A program made the position numbers and the translations under genes. From contig SVGB01000002.1 of assembly GCA_015056565.1 (NCBI GenBank), positions 124,001-188,000 on the forward strand: a stretch of 64,000 nt of DNA, in the 5' to 3' direction. Positions 8,410 to 17,577 of this stretch are shown here, in pieces. Source of the DNA: Butyrivibrio sp. (lineage in GTDB: Bacteria; Bacillota; Clostridia; Lachnospirales; Lachnospiraceae). Numbering within the stretch: the first letter of the stretch is position 1; each line of letters begins with the position of its first letter. A model generated the notes under the pieces. The model had not been told where the DNA came from, did no database searches, and worked only from the letters and a program-made list of their open reading frames with translations.

Positions 8410-9632
8410 TAAATATTTGTCCTTACTATCCTTGGCTTGTAGCCATTTTCATTAAGAGCATTTATGATCTGCTCTTTGTGCTCTGTGCCAAACGCCTCAA
8501 GTGTGATCCGAAGCTCCACAGCAGCACTTCTGTTAATTGATACAAACTGGTTATGTTCAAGTTTGATAACATTGCCCTTTACATCCGCTATTATACCAGA
8601 TACTCTTGAGAGCTCACCTGGCTTATCAGGCAAAAGAACTGAAACAGTAAATATTCTGTCTCTCATGATAAGTCCCTGCTGAACTACAGATGACATTGTG
8701 ATGATATCCATATTACCGCCTGAAAGTACGCAGGCAATCTTCTTATCCTTGCAGTCAAGCTGCTTTAAGGCTGCAACAGATAATAGGCCTGAGTTTTCAA
8801 CCACCATCTTGTGGTTTTCAACCATATCAAGGAATGAAACAACAAGGTCCTCATCAGGAACTGTGATGATATCATCGAGATTTTTTTGAAGATAAGGGAA
8901 TATATGCTCACCCGGAGTCTTAACTGCAGTACCGTCTGCAATTGTGTTTACACCATTTAAAGTGACCACATGGCCAGCCTTAAATGACTCCTGCATACAG
9001 TTTGCGCCTGCAGGCTCTACACCTATTACCTTGATCTTGGGATTAAGGAGTTTTGCAAGTGTTGATACACCTGTAGCAAGACCGCCGCCTCCAATAGGAA
9101 CAAGAATAATGTCAACAGTTGGAAGTTCTTTTATTATCTCCATTGCGATGGTGCCCTGTCCTGTGGCAACATCAAGATCATCAAAAGGATGAACAAGGGT
9201 ATAGCCATGCTCTTTAGCAAGCTCTAATGCCTTTTCATAGGCTTCATCATAGACATTGCCGTGAAGAACAACCTCTGCACCAAGAGCTTTTGTCCTGTTT
9301 ACTTTGATAAGAGGAGTTGAAGTTGGCATGCAGATAGTGGCCTTTACCCCATACTGCTTGGCAGCGTAGGCAACGCCCTGGGCATGATTGCCGGCAGAAG
9401 CTGTGATAAGCCCCTTCTTTCTCTCTTCATCAGACATGGTAGTGATCTTGTAATAAGCTCCTCTGACCTTATATGCACCTGTTCTCTGCATATTCTCGGG
9501 TTTGAGATAAACCTTATTGCCTGTTGCATTGCTCCAGTAATCACTGTAGATCAGCTTGGTATCAAGAGTTACTTTTTTTACATCCTCATAAGCCTCTTCA
9601 AATTTTGAAAGAGTCATCTTTTCTTCAGACAT
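8409..9632 (-). CDS. ilvA: Threonine ammonia-lyase (threonine deaminase)
   Basis: PLP enzyme converting threonine to 2-oxobutanoate, the first step toward isoleucine. The PLP lysine lies in GAYKVRGAYYKI near residue 52; the phosphate-binding loop is VPIGGGGLATGV near 180; substrate loop SAGNHAQGVAYA near 80. The C-terminal ~75 residues are a single ACT domain (VSVLLPDKPGELSRVSGIIAD), as in the shorter TdcB/ClassII type rather than the two-ACT IlvA of E. coli, so it may be either anabolic or catabolic. Other isoleucine genes are 8-20 kb away, while here it is tied to ftsY and yitT. Confidence 0.9.
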   Translation of the reverse strand: MSEEKMTLSKFEEAYEDVKKVTLDTKLIYSDYWSNATGNKVYLKPENMQRTGAYKVRGAYYKITTMSDEERKKGLITASAGNHAQGVAYAAKQYGVKATICMPTSTPLIKVNRTKALGAEVVLHGNVYDEAYEKALELAKEHGYTLVHPFDDLDVATGQGTIAMEIIKELPTVDIILVPIGGGGLATGVSTLAKLLNPKIKVIGVEPAGANCMQESFKAGHVVTLNGVNTIADGTAVKTPGEHIFPYLQKNLDDIITVPDEDLVVSFLDMVENHKMVVENSGLLSVAALKQLDCKDKKIACVLSGGNMDIITMSSVVQQGLIMRDRIFTVSVLLPDKPGELSRVSGIIADVKGNVIKLEHNQFVSINRSAAVELRITLEAFGTEHKEQIINALNENGYKPRIVRTNI

Positions 9633-9659
9633 TTCTTCCTCCTTAGTGCAAAGCGTTCA

Positions 9660-10574
9660 TTATTCCCAAAAAAGCGCATCGACAAATTCTGCTGAATTGA
9701 ATCTCTCAAGATCATCAAGTCCTTCGCCTACGCCAACATACTTAACAGGTATGCCCAGCTCAGAAACTATAGCAACTGCAATACCGCCCTTTGATGTACC
9801 ATCAAGCTTGGTAAGCACAATTCCTGTAAGCTGCGCAGCTTCTCCAAATTCCCTTGCCTGCATTATCGCGTTCTGTCCTGTGGTTCCGTCAAGAACAATG
9901 AAGTTCTCTCTGCAGATATCAGGAAGTTCTTTATCTATGATCCTGTTCATCTTGGCAAGCTCTTCCATCAGATTCTTTTTGTTATGAAGTCTGCCTGCTG
10001 TATCAACGATCAAAATATCGCAGTCTCTGGCCTTAAAGGCAGCAGCTGCATCATAGATCACGCTCGCAGGATCCGATCCGTCTTTTCCTGTAACCAGTGG
10101 ACATCCAGCTCTTTCAGCCCACATAGCAAGCTGCTCGGTAGCAGCTGCCCTGTAAGTATCTGCCGCAGCAATTATGACTTTTTTGCCTTTCTTTTTAAAT
10201 ACAGCTGCAAGTTTACCCACGGATGTTGTCTTGCCAACACCATTGACACCAATGACAAAGACCACTGACTTTTTGTCTTCAAAGTCATATGCGCCTTCTT
10301 CTATCTTCATTTGCTGCCATATGTCCTGAATAAGAAGAGCCTTGCATTTAGCAGGATCAGAAATTCTCTGTTCTTTTACCTGCTCTCTTAGCTGGTCGAT
10401 AATGCGGCTTGTGGCATTTATGCCAATATCTCCCATTATCAGGGTCTCTTCCAGTTCTTCATAAAAGTCGTCATCTATGTTGGAATATCCGGAAAAGACA
10501 TTATCTATGCCCTTTACAATGCCATCTCTGGTTTTGGATAGTCCCTTTTGAAGTTTTTCAAAAAAGCTGGCCAT
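9660..10574 (-). CDS. ftsY: Signal recognition particle receptor FtsY
   Basis: SRP receptor GTPase on the inner face of the membrane. The acidic A domain is essentially absent; the protein starts directly with an amphipathic segment (MASFFEKLQKGLSKTRDGIVKGID) that can bind lipid. Then come the N domain, the P-loop GVNGVGKTTSVGKLA near 110, DTAGR near 195, TKLDGTSKGG near 258. 304 aa, normal for short Firmicutes FtsY. Start overlaps the smc stop (TAATG). Confidence 0.96.
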   Translation of the reverse strand: MASFFEKLQKGLSKTRDGIVKGIDNVFSGYSNIDDDFYEELEETLIMGDIGINATSRIIDQLREQVKEQRISDPAKCKALLIQDIWQQMKIEEGAYDFEDKKSVVFVIGVNGVGKTTSVGKLAAVFKKKGKKVIIAAADTYRAAATEQLAMWAERAGCPLVTGKDGSDPASVIYDAAAAFKARDCDILIVDTAGRLHNKKNLMEELAKMNRIIDKELPDICRENFIVLDGTTGQNAIMQAREFGEAAQLTGIVLTKLDGTSKGGIAVAIVSELGIPVKYVGVGEGLDDLERFNSAEFVDALFWE

Positions 10575-13500
10575 TAATTTGTAAGCTCCTTATCAATGAG
10601 GTTTACAGATACCAGTGTGGAAACACCCTTTTCCTGCATGGTGATACCATAGAGCCTGTCAGCACTCTCCATAGTTCCTCTACGATGGGTGATAACAATG
10701 AACTGCGTGCTCTTAAGCTTGTGAAGGTACTTGGCAAACCTTACTACGTTATTCTCATCAAGCGCAGCCTCAATCTCATCAAGAAGACAGAATGGTGAAG
10801 GCTTGAGGTTCTGAATTGCAAACAAAAGCGCGATAGCAGTCAGCGCCTTCTCACCACCGGACATCTGCATCATATTAACAAGTTTCTTTCCAGGTGGCTG
10901 AGCGTTGATCTTGATTCCTGCCTCAAGAACATCCTCGTCCTCTGACAATTCAAGACTACCCTTACCACCGCCAAACATCTCTTTGAATACCTTGTCAAAC
11001 TCCACGTTGATCCTTGCAAACTGCTCAACGAACTGCTTGCGCATGGATTCATCAAGGTCCTTGATGATCTCCTTAAGCTGCTCTTCTGCAGTAACAAGAT
11101 CGTCATGTTGAGTCTTCATAAAGGTATATCTTTCCATGAGGTTCTTGTAATCCTCAATGGCATTGACGTTTACATCCCCAAGCTTTTTGATGGATTCCTT
11201 AAGTGAACTGGTCTCCCTCTTCATAGCCGGAATATCAGTCATCTCCTCATCACGCATGCCAGCAGCATCTGTAAGAGTGATCTCATATTCATTCCACATG
11301 TAGTTGATCTGTGCTTCAATAGCTTCCTGGCATCTTTCCTTTTTACCGGAGAGTCTGATTACTTCCTTGTCCAGATCAGACATGTGCTTGTTAAGTTCCT
11401 CAGTCTTATTGAAGAATTCCTTTTGTGAAACAGTGAGGCTGTTCTTCTTTTCCTTGTTTTCTTCAAGTTGTTTGGAAGCTTCTGAATGAACATCAGTTGA
11501 AGCTTCTATTGTAAGCCTTATCTCTTCAATATCTTTTTTGCTCTGAGCAAGGGTCTCTTCGTTTTTCCTTATTGACTCCTGGATCTCCAAAAGAGCTTCC
11601 TGTTCAGCAGCAATCTCGTTGTCCACACGATCAATGTTGGCCTGGGCAAATTCCTGTTTCTGAGCAATCTTCTCATACTGGATATCCCACTTGGCAACAT
11701 TTTCATTTTCACGTTCTTCAACTTTGTGGAGTTCTTCAAGCTGTCCCTGGAATTTGGTTACCTTTTCAGCGCACTCTTTTTCTGTTGCCTCTGACTCTGA
11801 CAATTTGGAAAGGGCTTCTTCCTTTTGAGAGGAAATCTCAAGAAGTCTCTGCTCAATCTCATCACTTTCAGTCTTAAGATCTGAATAATTGCCCTTTTGT
11901 TCTTTCTGCCTTGTTTCCTCGTTTTCTACGTTTATTCTAGCTGTATTCTGGGCAATGAACTTCTCCTGAAGATCTGATCTAAGCTTCTCAGAAAGAGTTC
12001 TTAGTTCATTTCTCTTAGCCTTTAAATCTTCTATTTCCTTCTGAAGCTCCGTCTGCTTGTCCTTATATTTCTTTACGTTCTTTTCAAGGTCCTCCATCTC
12101 TCTACGTCTTCCAAGAAGATTGGAGTTATTTCTAAATGCACCGCCGCTTATGGCTCCTCCGGGAACAAGAAGTTCACCTTCAAGAGTAACCATACGGACA
12201 GTGTAGTTGTACTTCCTTGCTATCTTGACCGCATTGTCGACATTGTCTACAGCAACAATCCTTCCAAGCATAGCCTTCGCCACACTCTTGTACTTGGGAT
12301 CTGTAGAAACAAGTTCATCAGCCATTCCAAGAACCCCAGGCTCTTCCAAAGCTTCTTTAGCCTTAAGTTCAGGCGGATTATCAAGAGATGTAAGAGGAAG
12401 GAATGTAGCTCTTCCTGCCTTGGTATCCTTAAGATATCTGATCATCTTCTTGGCAGTTTCTTCATTGTCAGTAACAATATTCTGGATATTACCGCCAAGA
12501 GCTACTTCAATGGCAGTCTCATATTTAGGCTCAGTCTTGATGATATCAGCAACAACACCGATGATACCCTTGGTGTCGTCCTTTCTTTCCATGACCTTTT
12601 TAACGCTTCCGCCGTAGCCCTCGTATCTCTCAGTTAAGTTGGCCAAAGCTTCAAGCCTTGACTTCTCCTGCTGATAGAGTTCCTGCGTCTTACGAAGCTC
12701 TGTATCCTTCAGAGACATATTCTCACGGATGCTGACAATCTGTGCATCTGTCTCTTTTTGTTTCTTATTCATCTCAGAGATTTCAGCAGTTATACTGTCA
12801 AACTCATCACGAAGCTTTTTTAAGGTCTCTTCCTGCTTGGACTCATCAGATCTTGCACGAACAAGCTTACTTGTAAGTTCTGCCTTTCTGATGTTTACCT
12901 GTTCTTTCATGGTATCGAGACTACCTAATTTACTCTTGATGTTTGCTCTGGTTTCAAGAGTTTTGATGATCGTGCTCTTGCACTCTTCGATCTGGTTGTT
13001 GATATCCTCTATCTGAGAAAGAACCTTATCCAGCTCTTTTCTTGCTTCATTCCTGTCAGCAGATAAAGTATCTGCTTCTTTATCTATGATCTCTTTTTCC
13101 TCTAAGTACTTGTCCTTTTCCTTGTTGCGGACATCAAGCTTTTCCTGCTCGTCTTTTTCTCTTTTACGGAAATGAGCATCATTATCAGAGGCAGACTTTA
13201 TCTTTTCATTTAAGATACCAATCTGTCCCTCTAATTTTTCCTTTTTAACAGAAGAATCTGTGATCTTTAATCTGACTTCTTCGATCTCTTTATCGATCTC
13301 TTCAATCTGCTTCTGGATGTTCTCATATTCCTGTCTTGTCTTATCGTAAGACTCTTTTGCTTCAGTAAGAGCCTCAGAAGCGATATCATAGTTCTTGCTT
13401 GCTTCTTCAAGCTGCTCCTTCTGGAGTTTGTTCTCCACAAGGAACATGTTTACATCAAGAGTCTTAAGTCTTTCCTTGTACTTAAGGTACTCTTTTGCGA

Positions 13501-14131
13501 CCTCAGACTGTTTTTCCAAAGGTCCAACCTGTTTTTCAAGCTCTGAAAGGATGTCAGAAAGTCTTGTAAGGTTTAACTTCTCTTCCTCAAGTTTCTTAAG
13601 AGCAGTCTCTTTTCTAGCCTTGAACTTAACAATTCCAGCAGCTTCATCAAAGAGGTTACGTCTGTCCTCAGGCTTGCTTGAGAGGATCTGGTCGATCTGA
13701 CCCTGTCCGATAATGGAATAGCCTTCCTTACCAATACCAGTATCCATAAACAGCTCATTTACATCCTTAAGTCTGCAGGTTGAGCCATTTATCATGTACT
13801 CGCTCTCACCAGAACGGTAAAGACGCCTTGATACTGTAACTTCATCATAATCAATCGCAAGGGAATGATCGGAATTATCCAAAGTGATGGCAACATAAGC
13901 GTAGCCCAGAGGCTTACGAAGCTCTGTACCTGAAAAGATGACATCTGTCATGGCTCCGCCACGCAGCTGCTTGATACGCTGTTCTCCTAAAACCCATCTT
14001 ACAGCATCAGCTACATTACTCTTACCTGAGCCATTAGGTCCTACGATACCAGTGATACCATTATGAAAATCAAATTTTATCTTATTGGCAAATGATTTAA
14101 AGCCATGGATCTCAATGCATTTTAAATACAT
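10574..14131 (-). CDS. smc: Chromosome segregation ATPase SMC
   Basis: Condensin core protein for chromosome compaction and segregation, 1185 aa. Walker A GPNGSGKSNVADAVRWVLGE near residue 32; long coiled coils about 170-500 and 680-1000; hinge about 510-660 with Gly-rich dimer motifs (EVALGGNIQNIV, GGAISGG); ABC signature QMSGGEKALTAIALLFA near 1090 and Walker B PFCLLDEIEAALDENN near 1115. Start overlaps the rnc stop (TAATG) and its stop overlaps the ftsY start, so rnc-smc-ftsY is tightly coupled. ScpA/ScpB genes are not in the window. Confidence 0.97.
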   Translation of the reverse strand: MYLKCIEIHGFKSFANKIKFDFHNGITGIVGPNGSGKSNVADAVRWVLGEQRIKQLRGGAMTDVIFSGTELRKPLGYAYVAITLDNSDHSLAIDYDEVTVSRRLYRSGESEYMINGSTCRLKDVNELFMDTGIGKEGYSIIGQGQIDQILSSKPEDRRNLFDEAAGIVKFKARKETALKKLEEEKLNLTRLSDILSELEKQVGPLEKQSEVAKEYLKYKERLKTLDVNMFLVENKLQKEQLEEASKNYDIASEALTEAKESYDKTRQEYENIQKQIEEIDKEIEEVRLKITDSSVKKEKLEGQIGILNEKIKSASDNDAHFRKREKDEQEKLDVRNKEKDKYLEEKEIIDKEADTLSADRNEARKELDKVLSQIEDINNQIEECKSTIIKTLETRANIKSKLGSLDTMKEQVNIRKAELTSKLVRARSDESKQEETLKKLRDEFDSITAEISEMNKKQKETDAQIVSIRENMSLKDTELRKTQELYQQEKSRLEALANLTERYEGYGGSVKKVMERKDDTKGIIGVVADIIKTEPKYETAIEVALGGNIQNIVTDNEETAKKMIRYLKDTKAGRATFLPLTSLDNPPELKAKEALEEPGVLGMADELVSTDPKYKSVAKAMLGRIVAVDNVDNAVKIARKYNYTVRMVTLEGELLVPGGAISGGAFRNNSNLLGRRREMEDLEKNVKKYKDKQTELQKEIEDLKAKRNELRTLSEKLRSDLQEKFIAQNTARINVENEETRQKEQKGNYSDLKTESDEIEQRLLEISSQKEEALSKLSESEATEKECAEKVTKFQGQLEELHKVEERENENVAKWDIQYEKIAQKQEFAQANIDRVDNEIAAEQEALLEIQESIRKNEETLAQSKKDIEEIRLTIEASTDVHSEASKQLEENKEKKNSLTVSQKEFFNKTEELNKHMSDLDKEVIRLSGKKERCQEAIEAQINYMWNEYEITLTDAAGMRDEEMTDIPAMKRETSSLKESIKKLGDVNVNAIEDYKNLMERYTFMKTQHDDLVTAEEQLKEIIKDLDESMRKQFVEQFARINVEFDKVFKEMFGGGKGSLELSEDEDVLEAGIKINAQPPGKKLVNMMQMSGGEKALTAIALLFAIQNLKPSPFCLLDEIEAALDENNVVRFAKYLHKLKSTQFIVITHRRGTMESADRLYGITMQEKGVSTLVSVNLIDKELTN

Positions 14132-14826
14132 TACTGCTTATTCTTCAACACAAGAACGGCCTTGTAGGCTGCCTGCTGTTCTGCGGCCTTTTTGGTCTTT
14201 CCTGTCCCCTCTCCCAATTTATCAGCTCCAACGAAAACGCGAACCTCAAATATTTTATCATGTTCTGGTCCACTTTCGCCACAAATTTCATACCTTACTT
14301 CGCCGAGATTCTCTCCCTGAGCTATCTCCTGCAAAATCGATTTACTGTCCACAAACATCTGCACTGCCTCGATGTTTGAAAGAATATAAGCATCAATAAA
14401 TCTCTTGGACTCTTCGATTCCTCCGTCCAAAAACAGCGCTCCGATCACAGCCTCCATAACATCAGCGATGATGGATTCCTTGTTTCTGCCACCGGTTGCT
14501 TCTTCTCCTTTTCCAAGCTGAATATATTCCTTTATATTCAAGGCATTTGAGTCGTATGCCAGCGCACCCTCGCAAACAAGGGAAGCTCTCATTTTGGACA
14601 TTTCCCCTTCTTTCTTATCAGGAAATGTTCTGAACAGGTAAGCGCTTGAAATCATCTCAAGTATTGCATCTCCCAAAAATTCAAGCCTTTCATAGTCTGG
14701 CTTTTTACCGATCTTTTGCTCATTGACAAAAGAGCTGTGGGTAAACGCCTGGGTGATCAAAGCCTTATCCCTGAAAGTATATCCGATAAGCTTCTCAAAT
14801 TTCTCAATATCTGTATCTTTTAACAT
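14131..14826 (-). CDS. rnc: Ribonuclease III
   Basis: Double-strand-specific endoribonuclease for rRNA and mRNA processing. The signature YERLEFLGDAILEMISSAYLF is near residue 45, a second acidic site in SIIADVMEAVIGALFLDGG near 115, and a C-terminal dsRNA-binding domain ends GTGKTKKAAEQQAAYKAVLVLK. The start was set at ATG 14826 (MLKDTDIEKFEK), preceded by GCGGAG at 5 bases; an ATG 11 codons upstream would run into the acpP terminator and lacks a site. 231 aa. Confidence 0.95.
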   Translation of the reverse strand: MLKDTDIEKFEKLIGYTFRDKALITQAFTHSSFVNEQKIGKKPDYERLEFLGDAILEMISSAYLFRTFPDKKEGEMSKMRASLVCEGALAYDSNALNIKEYIQLGKGEEATGGRNKESIIADVMEAVIGALFLDGGIEESKRFIDAYILSNIEAVQMFVDSKSILQEIAQGENLGEVRYEICGESGPEHDKIFEVRVFVGADKLGEGTGKTKKAAEQQAAYKAVLVLKNKQ

Positions 14827-14849
14827 ATAAACTCCGCATATAAAAATTT

Positions 14850-14871
14850 GAGGCAGCACATAAGCTGCCTC
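14850..14871 (-). terminator. Hairpin between acpP and rnc
   Basis: Perfect 8-bp stem GAGGCAGC/GCTGCCTC, 6-base loop, then AAATTTTTATA on the minus strand. Probably an attenuating terminator that lets part of the plsX-acpP transcript continue into rnc-smc-ftsY. Confidence 0.7.
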
Positions 14872-14879
14872 ACCATGAA

Positions 14880-15116
14880 TTATTTATTTGAGATAGCGTT
14901 TTTCAAAAGTTCAACAGCCTCACCAACTGTTGAGATATTCTCGGTCTGTTCAGGATCGATCTGAACATCAAACTCATCCTCTAGTCCCATGATTATCTGG
15001 AAAAGATCAAGTGAATCTGCACCGAGATCCTCTGTAAATGTAGTCTCAAGCTTGATCTCTTCAGGATCTACATTGAGCACATTAGCAATAACTTCTTTCA
15101 TCTTCTCAAATTCCAT
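14880..15116 (-). CDS. acpP: Acyl carrier protein
   Basis: Carries growing fatty acids on a phosphopantetheine arm attached to the Ser in LGADSLDLFQIIMGLE (around residue 37). 78 aa, very acidic, helical. Follows plsX, the usual neighbour in fatty acid and phospholipid synthesis. Confidence 0.96.
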   Translation of the reverse strand: MEFEKMKEVIANVLNVDPEEIKLETTFTEDLGADSLDLFQIIMGLEDEFDVQIDPEQTENISTVGEAVELLKNAISNK

Positions 15117-15162
15117 ATTATGTCTCCGATCTTTATTTTAAAAATATATTATCAGCGCCAGA

Positions 15163-16167
15163 TTACTCTGAAATCTTTGCGCTAATCTTCTCACTTATTT
15201 TCTGTTCTGTAAAGGTTACACATTGCAAAATTGAGTTTTTGATCTCAATATCGCTTGAACTACCATGGGTCTTGACTACAAGTCCCTTAAGTCCCAGCAT
15301 TGGAGCTCCGCCATACTTCTCAAGACTATAATCTGAAAGAGATTTCTTAAGATCATTCTTGATAAGAAGAGCGCCAATCTTGGTTTTTAAGCTGCTCACA
15401 AGGCTCTTTTTTATAATATGCATCATTGACTTGGCAACACCCTCATACATCTTGAGGATCACATTACCTGTAAATGCCTCACATACGATGATGTCAGCGT
15501 ATCCTGCAGGAATATCCCTTGCCTCGATACTTCCAATAAAGTTGATATCCGGACAGTTCTTTAGAAGTGGGAATGTCTCCTTAACAAGTGCATTGCCCTT
15601 CTCTTCCTCAGCTCCAATATTGACTATAGCAACTGTAGGGTTCTTGATGCCCATTATGTTCTCCATGTATACAGTTCCCATCTTGGCAAACTGAACAAGG
15701 TGATTCGATCTGGCATCAACATTGGCACCGCAGTCGATAAGAAGTGAATTGCCCTTCTCCGTAGGAATAAGCGGCGCAAGAGGTGCTCTGTCAACACCCT
15801 TAAGCCTTCCTACAATAACCTGGCCTCCAACCAAAGTAGCTCCGGTAGATCCGGCTGAAACGTATGCATCAGCCTCGCCATGGTTGACCATGTACATAGC
15901 CTTTACTATAGAAGAGTCCTTCTTTTTTCTGATGGCCATTACAGGTGGCTCAGCCATCTCGATCACTTCAGTAGCATCTACAACCTCTATCTTGCTACTA
16001 TCAAAATCATATTTGGAAAGCTCGCTCTCGACCTTATCCCTCTGACCAACAAGAAAGACCTTGAGGTTATCTGATTCCTTGACAGCGTCCACAGCGCCCT
16101 TAACGGTCACGAAAGGAGCCTTGTCTCCGCCCATTGCATCAACTGCAACCCTAACGATTTCTGCCAT
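15163..16167 (-). CDS. plsX: Phosphate acyltransferase PlsX
   Basis: Converts acyl-ACP to acyl-phosphate for phosphatidic acid synthesis (with PlsY). Family marks: VAVDAMGGDKAP at the N-terminus, KKDSSIVKAMYMV, VSAGSTGATLVGG near 105, LIDCGANVDA, YADIIVCEAFTGNVILK near 225 and GAPMLGLKGLVVKTHGSS near 290. 334 aa is normal. Transcribed into acpP; own promoter at 16203-16231. Confidence 0.96.
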   Translation of the reverse strand: MAEIVRVAVDAMGGDKAPFVTVKGAVDAVKESDNLKVFLVGQRDKVESELSKYDFDSSKIEVVDATEVIEMAEPPVMAIRKKKDSSIVKAMYMVNHGEADAYVSAGSTGATLVGGQVIVGRLKGVDRAPLAPLIPTEKGNSLLIDCGANVDARSNHLVQFAKMGTVYMENIMGIKNPTVAIVNIGAEEEKGNALVKETFPLLKNCPDINFIGSIEARDIPAGYADIIVCEAFTGNVILKMYEGVAKSMMHIIKKSLVSSLKTKIGALLIKNDLKKSLSDYSLEKYGGAPMLGLKGLVVKTHGSSSDIEIKNSILQCVTFTEQKISEKISAKISE

Positions 16168-16202
16168 GTTTTATCTCCGTAGTTTTAATTAGAACAAAAT
16201 CT

Positions 16203-16231
16203 AGTGTACTAAATGAATGCACAAAAATCAA
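16203..16231 (-). promoter_or_regulatory. Putative promoter of plsX-acpP
   Basis: -35 TTGATT (16226-16231), 17-bp spacer, -10 TACACT (16203-16208). Both hexamers match consensus at four of six positions. The -35 abuts the rpmF terminator hairpin. Confidence 0.5.
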
Positions 16232-16258
16232 GGCTTTCTGACACATGTCAGAAAGCCT
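16231..16258 (-). terminator. Terminator of rpmF
   Basis: Perfect inverted repeat AGGCTTTCTGAC/GTCAGAAAGCCT around ACAT; on the minus strand it is followed by TGATTTTTG. Separates rpmF from plsX. Confidence 0.85.
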
Positions 16259-16292
16259 CTAAGCTCTTGTAAAATATCCGGTTTTACTAAAA

Positions 16293-16475
16293 TTATGCCT
16301 CAACTTCAACAATGCTCTTCTTGTTGTAGTAACCGCACTTCTTGCAAGCGCAATGTGGCTGCATAAGAGCTCCACAGTGACTACATTTAACCAAAGTAGG
16401 AGCTGTCATTTTCCAGTTAGCTCTTCTCTGATCTCTGTGTCCTTTTGATGACTTATTCTTTGGGCAGATTGACAT
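16293..16475 (-). CDS. rpmF: 50S ribosomal protein L32
   Basis: Zinc-ribbon ribosomal protein, 60 aa. KGHRDQRRANWK and the two zinc knuckles CSHC and CKKC (with an extra Cys in HCACKKC) are typical of the zinc-binding (C+) L32. GGAGGTG lies upstream of the ATG. The DUF177/YceD gene that often precedes rpmF is not present here. Confidence 0.96.
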   Translation of the reverse strand: MSICPKNKSSKGHRDQRRANWKMTAPTLVKCSHCGALMQPHCACKKCGYYNKKSIVEVEA

Positions 16476-16560
16476 TTCAGTAACACCTCCTTACTGTATC
16501 CGTATACGAAAAGCCGCAAACACGGCAATCAATTACGTTTTTTCAATAGCGTACTTAGCT

Positions 16561-16589
16561 ATTTTATATGGCATCACACCATTTGTCAA
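16561..16589 (-). promoter_or_regulatory. Promoter of rpmF
   Basis: -35 TTGACA (16584-16589), 17-bp spacer, -10 TAAAAT (16561-16566). Implies a leader of about 75 bases before rpmF. Confidence 0.8.
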
Positions 16590-16616
16590 CAATTATTTTT
16601 ATTTTCCCCGTATATA

Positions 16617-17477
16617 TCACCTGTTGCAGTTCTGGGAATACTTCTTTGGTGATATTCCAACAGACTTGGTAAAGGCCTTCAAGAAATTGCTATAGTCAGA
16701 AAATCCACATTTTTCGCAGACTTCGCTGACGCCAATTCCTTCTGCCAAAAGAGATTTCGCAATGGATATACGTCTTGCTGTCATATACTTGTTGATGGTT
16801 GTTCCTGTGGCAGATTTAAATATCCTGCAAATGTAGGATTCACTAATATAAAACTGTTTTGAAAGATCTCCAATACTTATTGGATACTGGATATTGTTAT
16901 TAAGATAAGAAAGAATTGCATCCACCTGTTCATTATATGTGGCAGTCTGTTCATTGCCCCTCTTATCTTCTTTATCCTTAAGGAGCTTGTTGATCATAAC
17001 AAACAGCTCAGTAAATGTGGCTCTTTCAAGAAGATCATGTCCATAACCGTTACTCGTTACTATCTTATTAATAAAGTAAAGAAAACGGCTCTGTTGTTCC
17101 TGGGTAAGGCTTATCTTATGAGTAAATCCTTCAGGACGATTGGAAAAGCATCCATCAAGATTGGTCTCCGGAGAAGAGATGCTCTTCATATAATCAGGAT
17201 CGATCATGATAACTATCCGCTCATGAAGCTCTTTATCAATCTGGGTAAGATAATGGGAATCATACTGATTGATAAGGAAAAGATCTCCAGGCTGTATATC
17301 GTATACCTGATTATCTATAAGGAACTGCTTTCCTCCAGAAATAGAGAAATACACCTCATAGCAATCATGAATGTGCATTTCCATAGCCTTTTCATCCTTG
17401 TACAGATGGGCAACTGAGAAATACTTATTCTCTATACTCTTAGCCATCGCTTCCTTACATGAATTTAACTCTTTCAA
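16617..17477 (-). CDS. AraC-family transcriptional regulator
   Basis: 286-aa regulator with an N-terminal cupin sensor (HIHDCYEVYFSISGGKQFLIDN, IQPGDLFLINQYDSHYL) and a C-terminal double HTH (ISIGDLSKQFYISESYICRIFKSATG, EVCEKCGFSDYSNFLKAFTKSVGISPKKY). The start is TTG at 17477, because AGGAG lies six bases upstream; the next in-frame ATG has poor spacing. Monocistronic between the ilvE terminator and rpmF promoter. Target unknown; sugar-responsive regulators of this kind are common in rumen Lachnospiraceae. Confidence 0.87.
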   Translation of the reverse strand: MKELNSCKEAMAKSIENKYFSVAHLYKDEKAMEMHIHDCYEVYFSISGGKQFLIDNQVYDIQPGDLFLINQYDSHYLTQIDKELHERIVIMIDPDYMKSISSPETNLDGCFSNRPEGFTHKISLTQEQQSRFLYFINKIVTSNGYGHDLLERATFTELFVMINKLLKDKEDKRGNEQTATYNEQVDAILSYLNNNIQYPISIGDLSKQFYISESYICRIFKSATGTTINKYMTARRISIAKSLLAEGIGVSEVCEKCGFSDYSNFLKAFTKSVGISPKKYSQNCNR

Positions 17478-17510
17478 ATCTTGCTCCTATTCAAAATAAA
17501 CTGTTCATAT

Positions 17511-17519
17511 AGTATACCA
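17511..17519 (-). promoter_or_regulatory. Extended -10 promoter of the AraC gene
   Basis: TGGTATACT: a TATACT -10 (17511-17516) with the TGN extension (17517-17519) and no good -35. It lies about 10 bases after the ilvE terminator T-run. Confidence 0.45.
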
Positions 17520-17531
17520 TATTACAAAAAA

Positions 17532-17558
17532 TTCCGGATAGGAGCAACCCATCCGGAA
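17532..17558 (-). terminator. Terminator of ilvE
   Basis: 8-bp stem TTCCGGAT/ATCCGGAA with an 11-base loop; minus strand continues TTTTTTG. Immediately after the ilvE stop. Confidence 0.85.
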
Positions 17559-17577
17559 AATATTGTATATCTTGTAT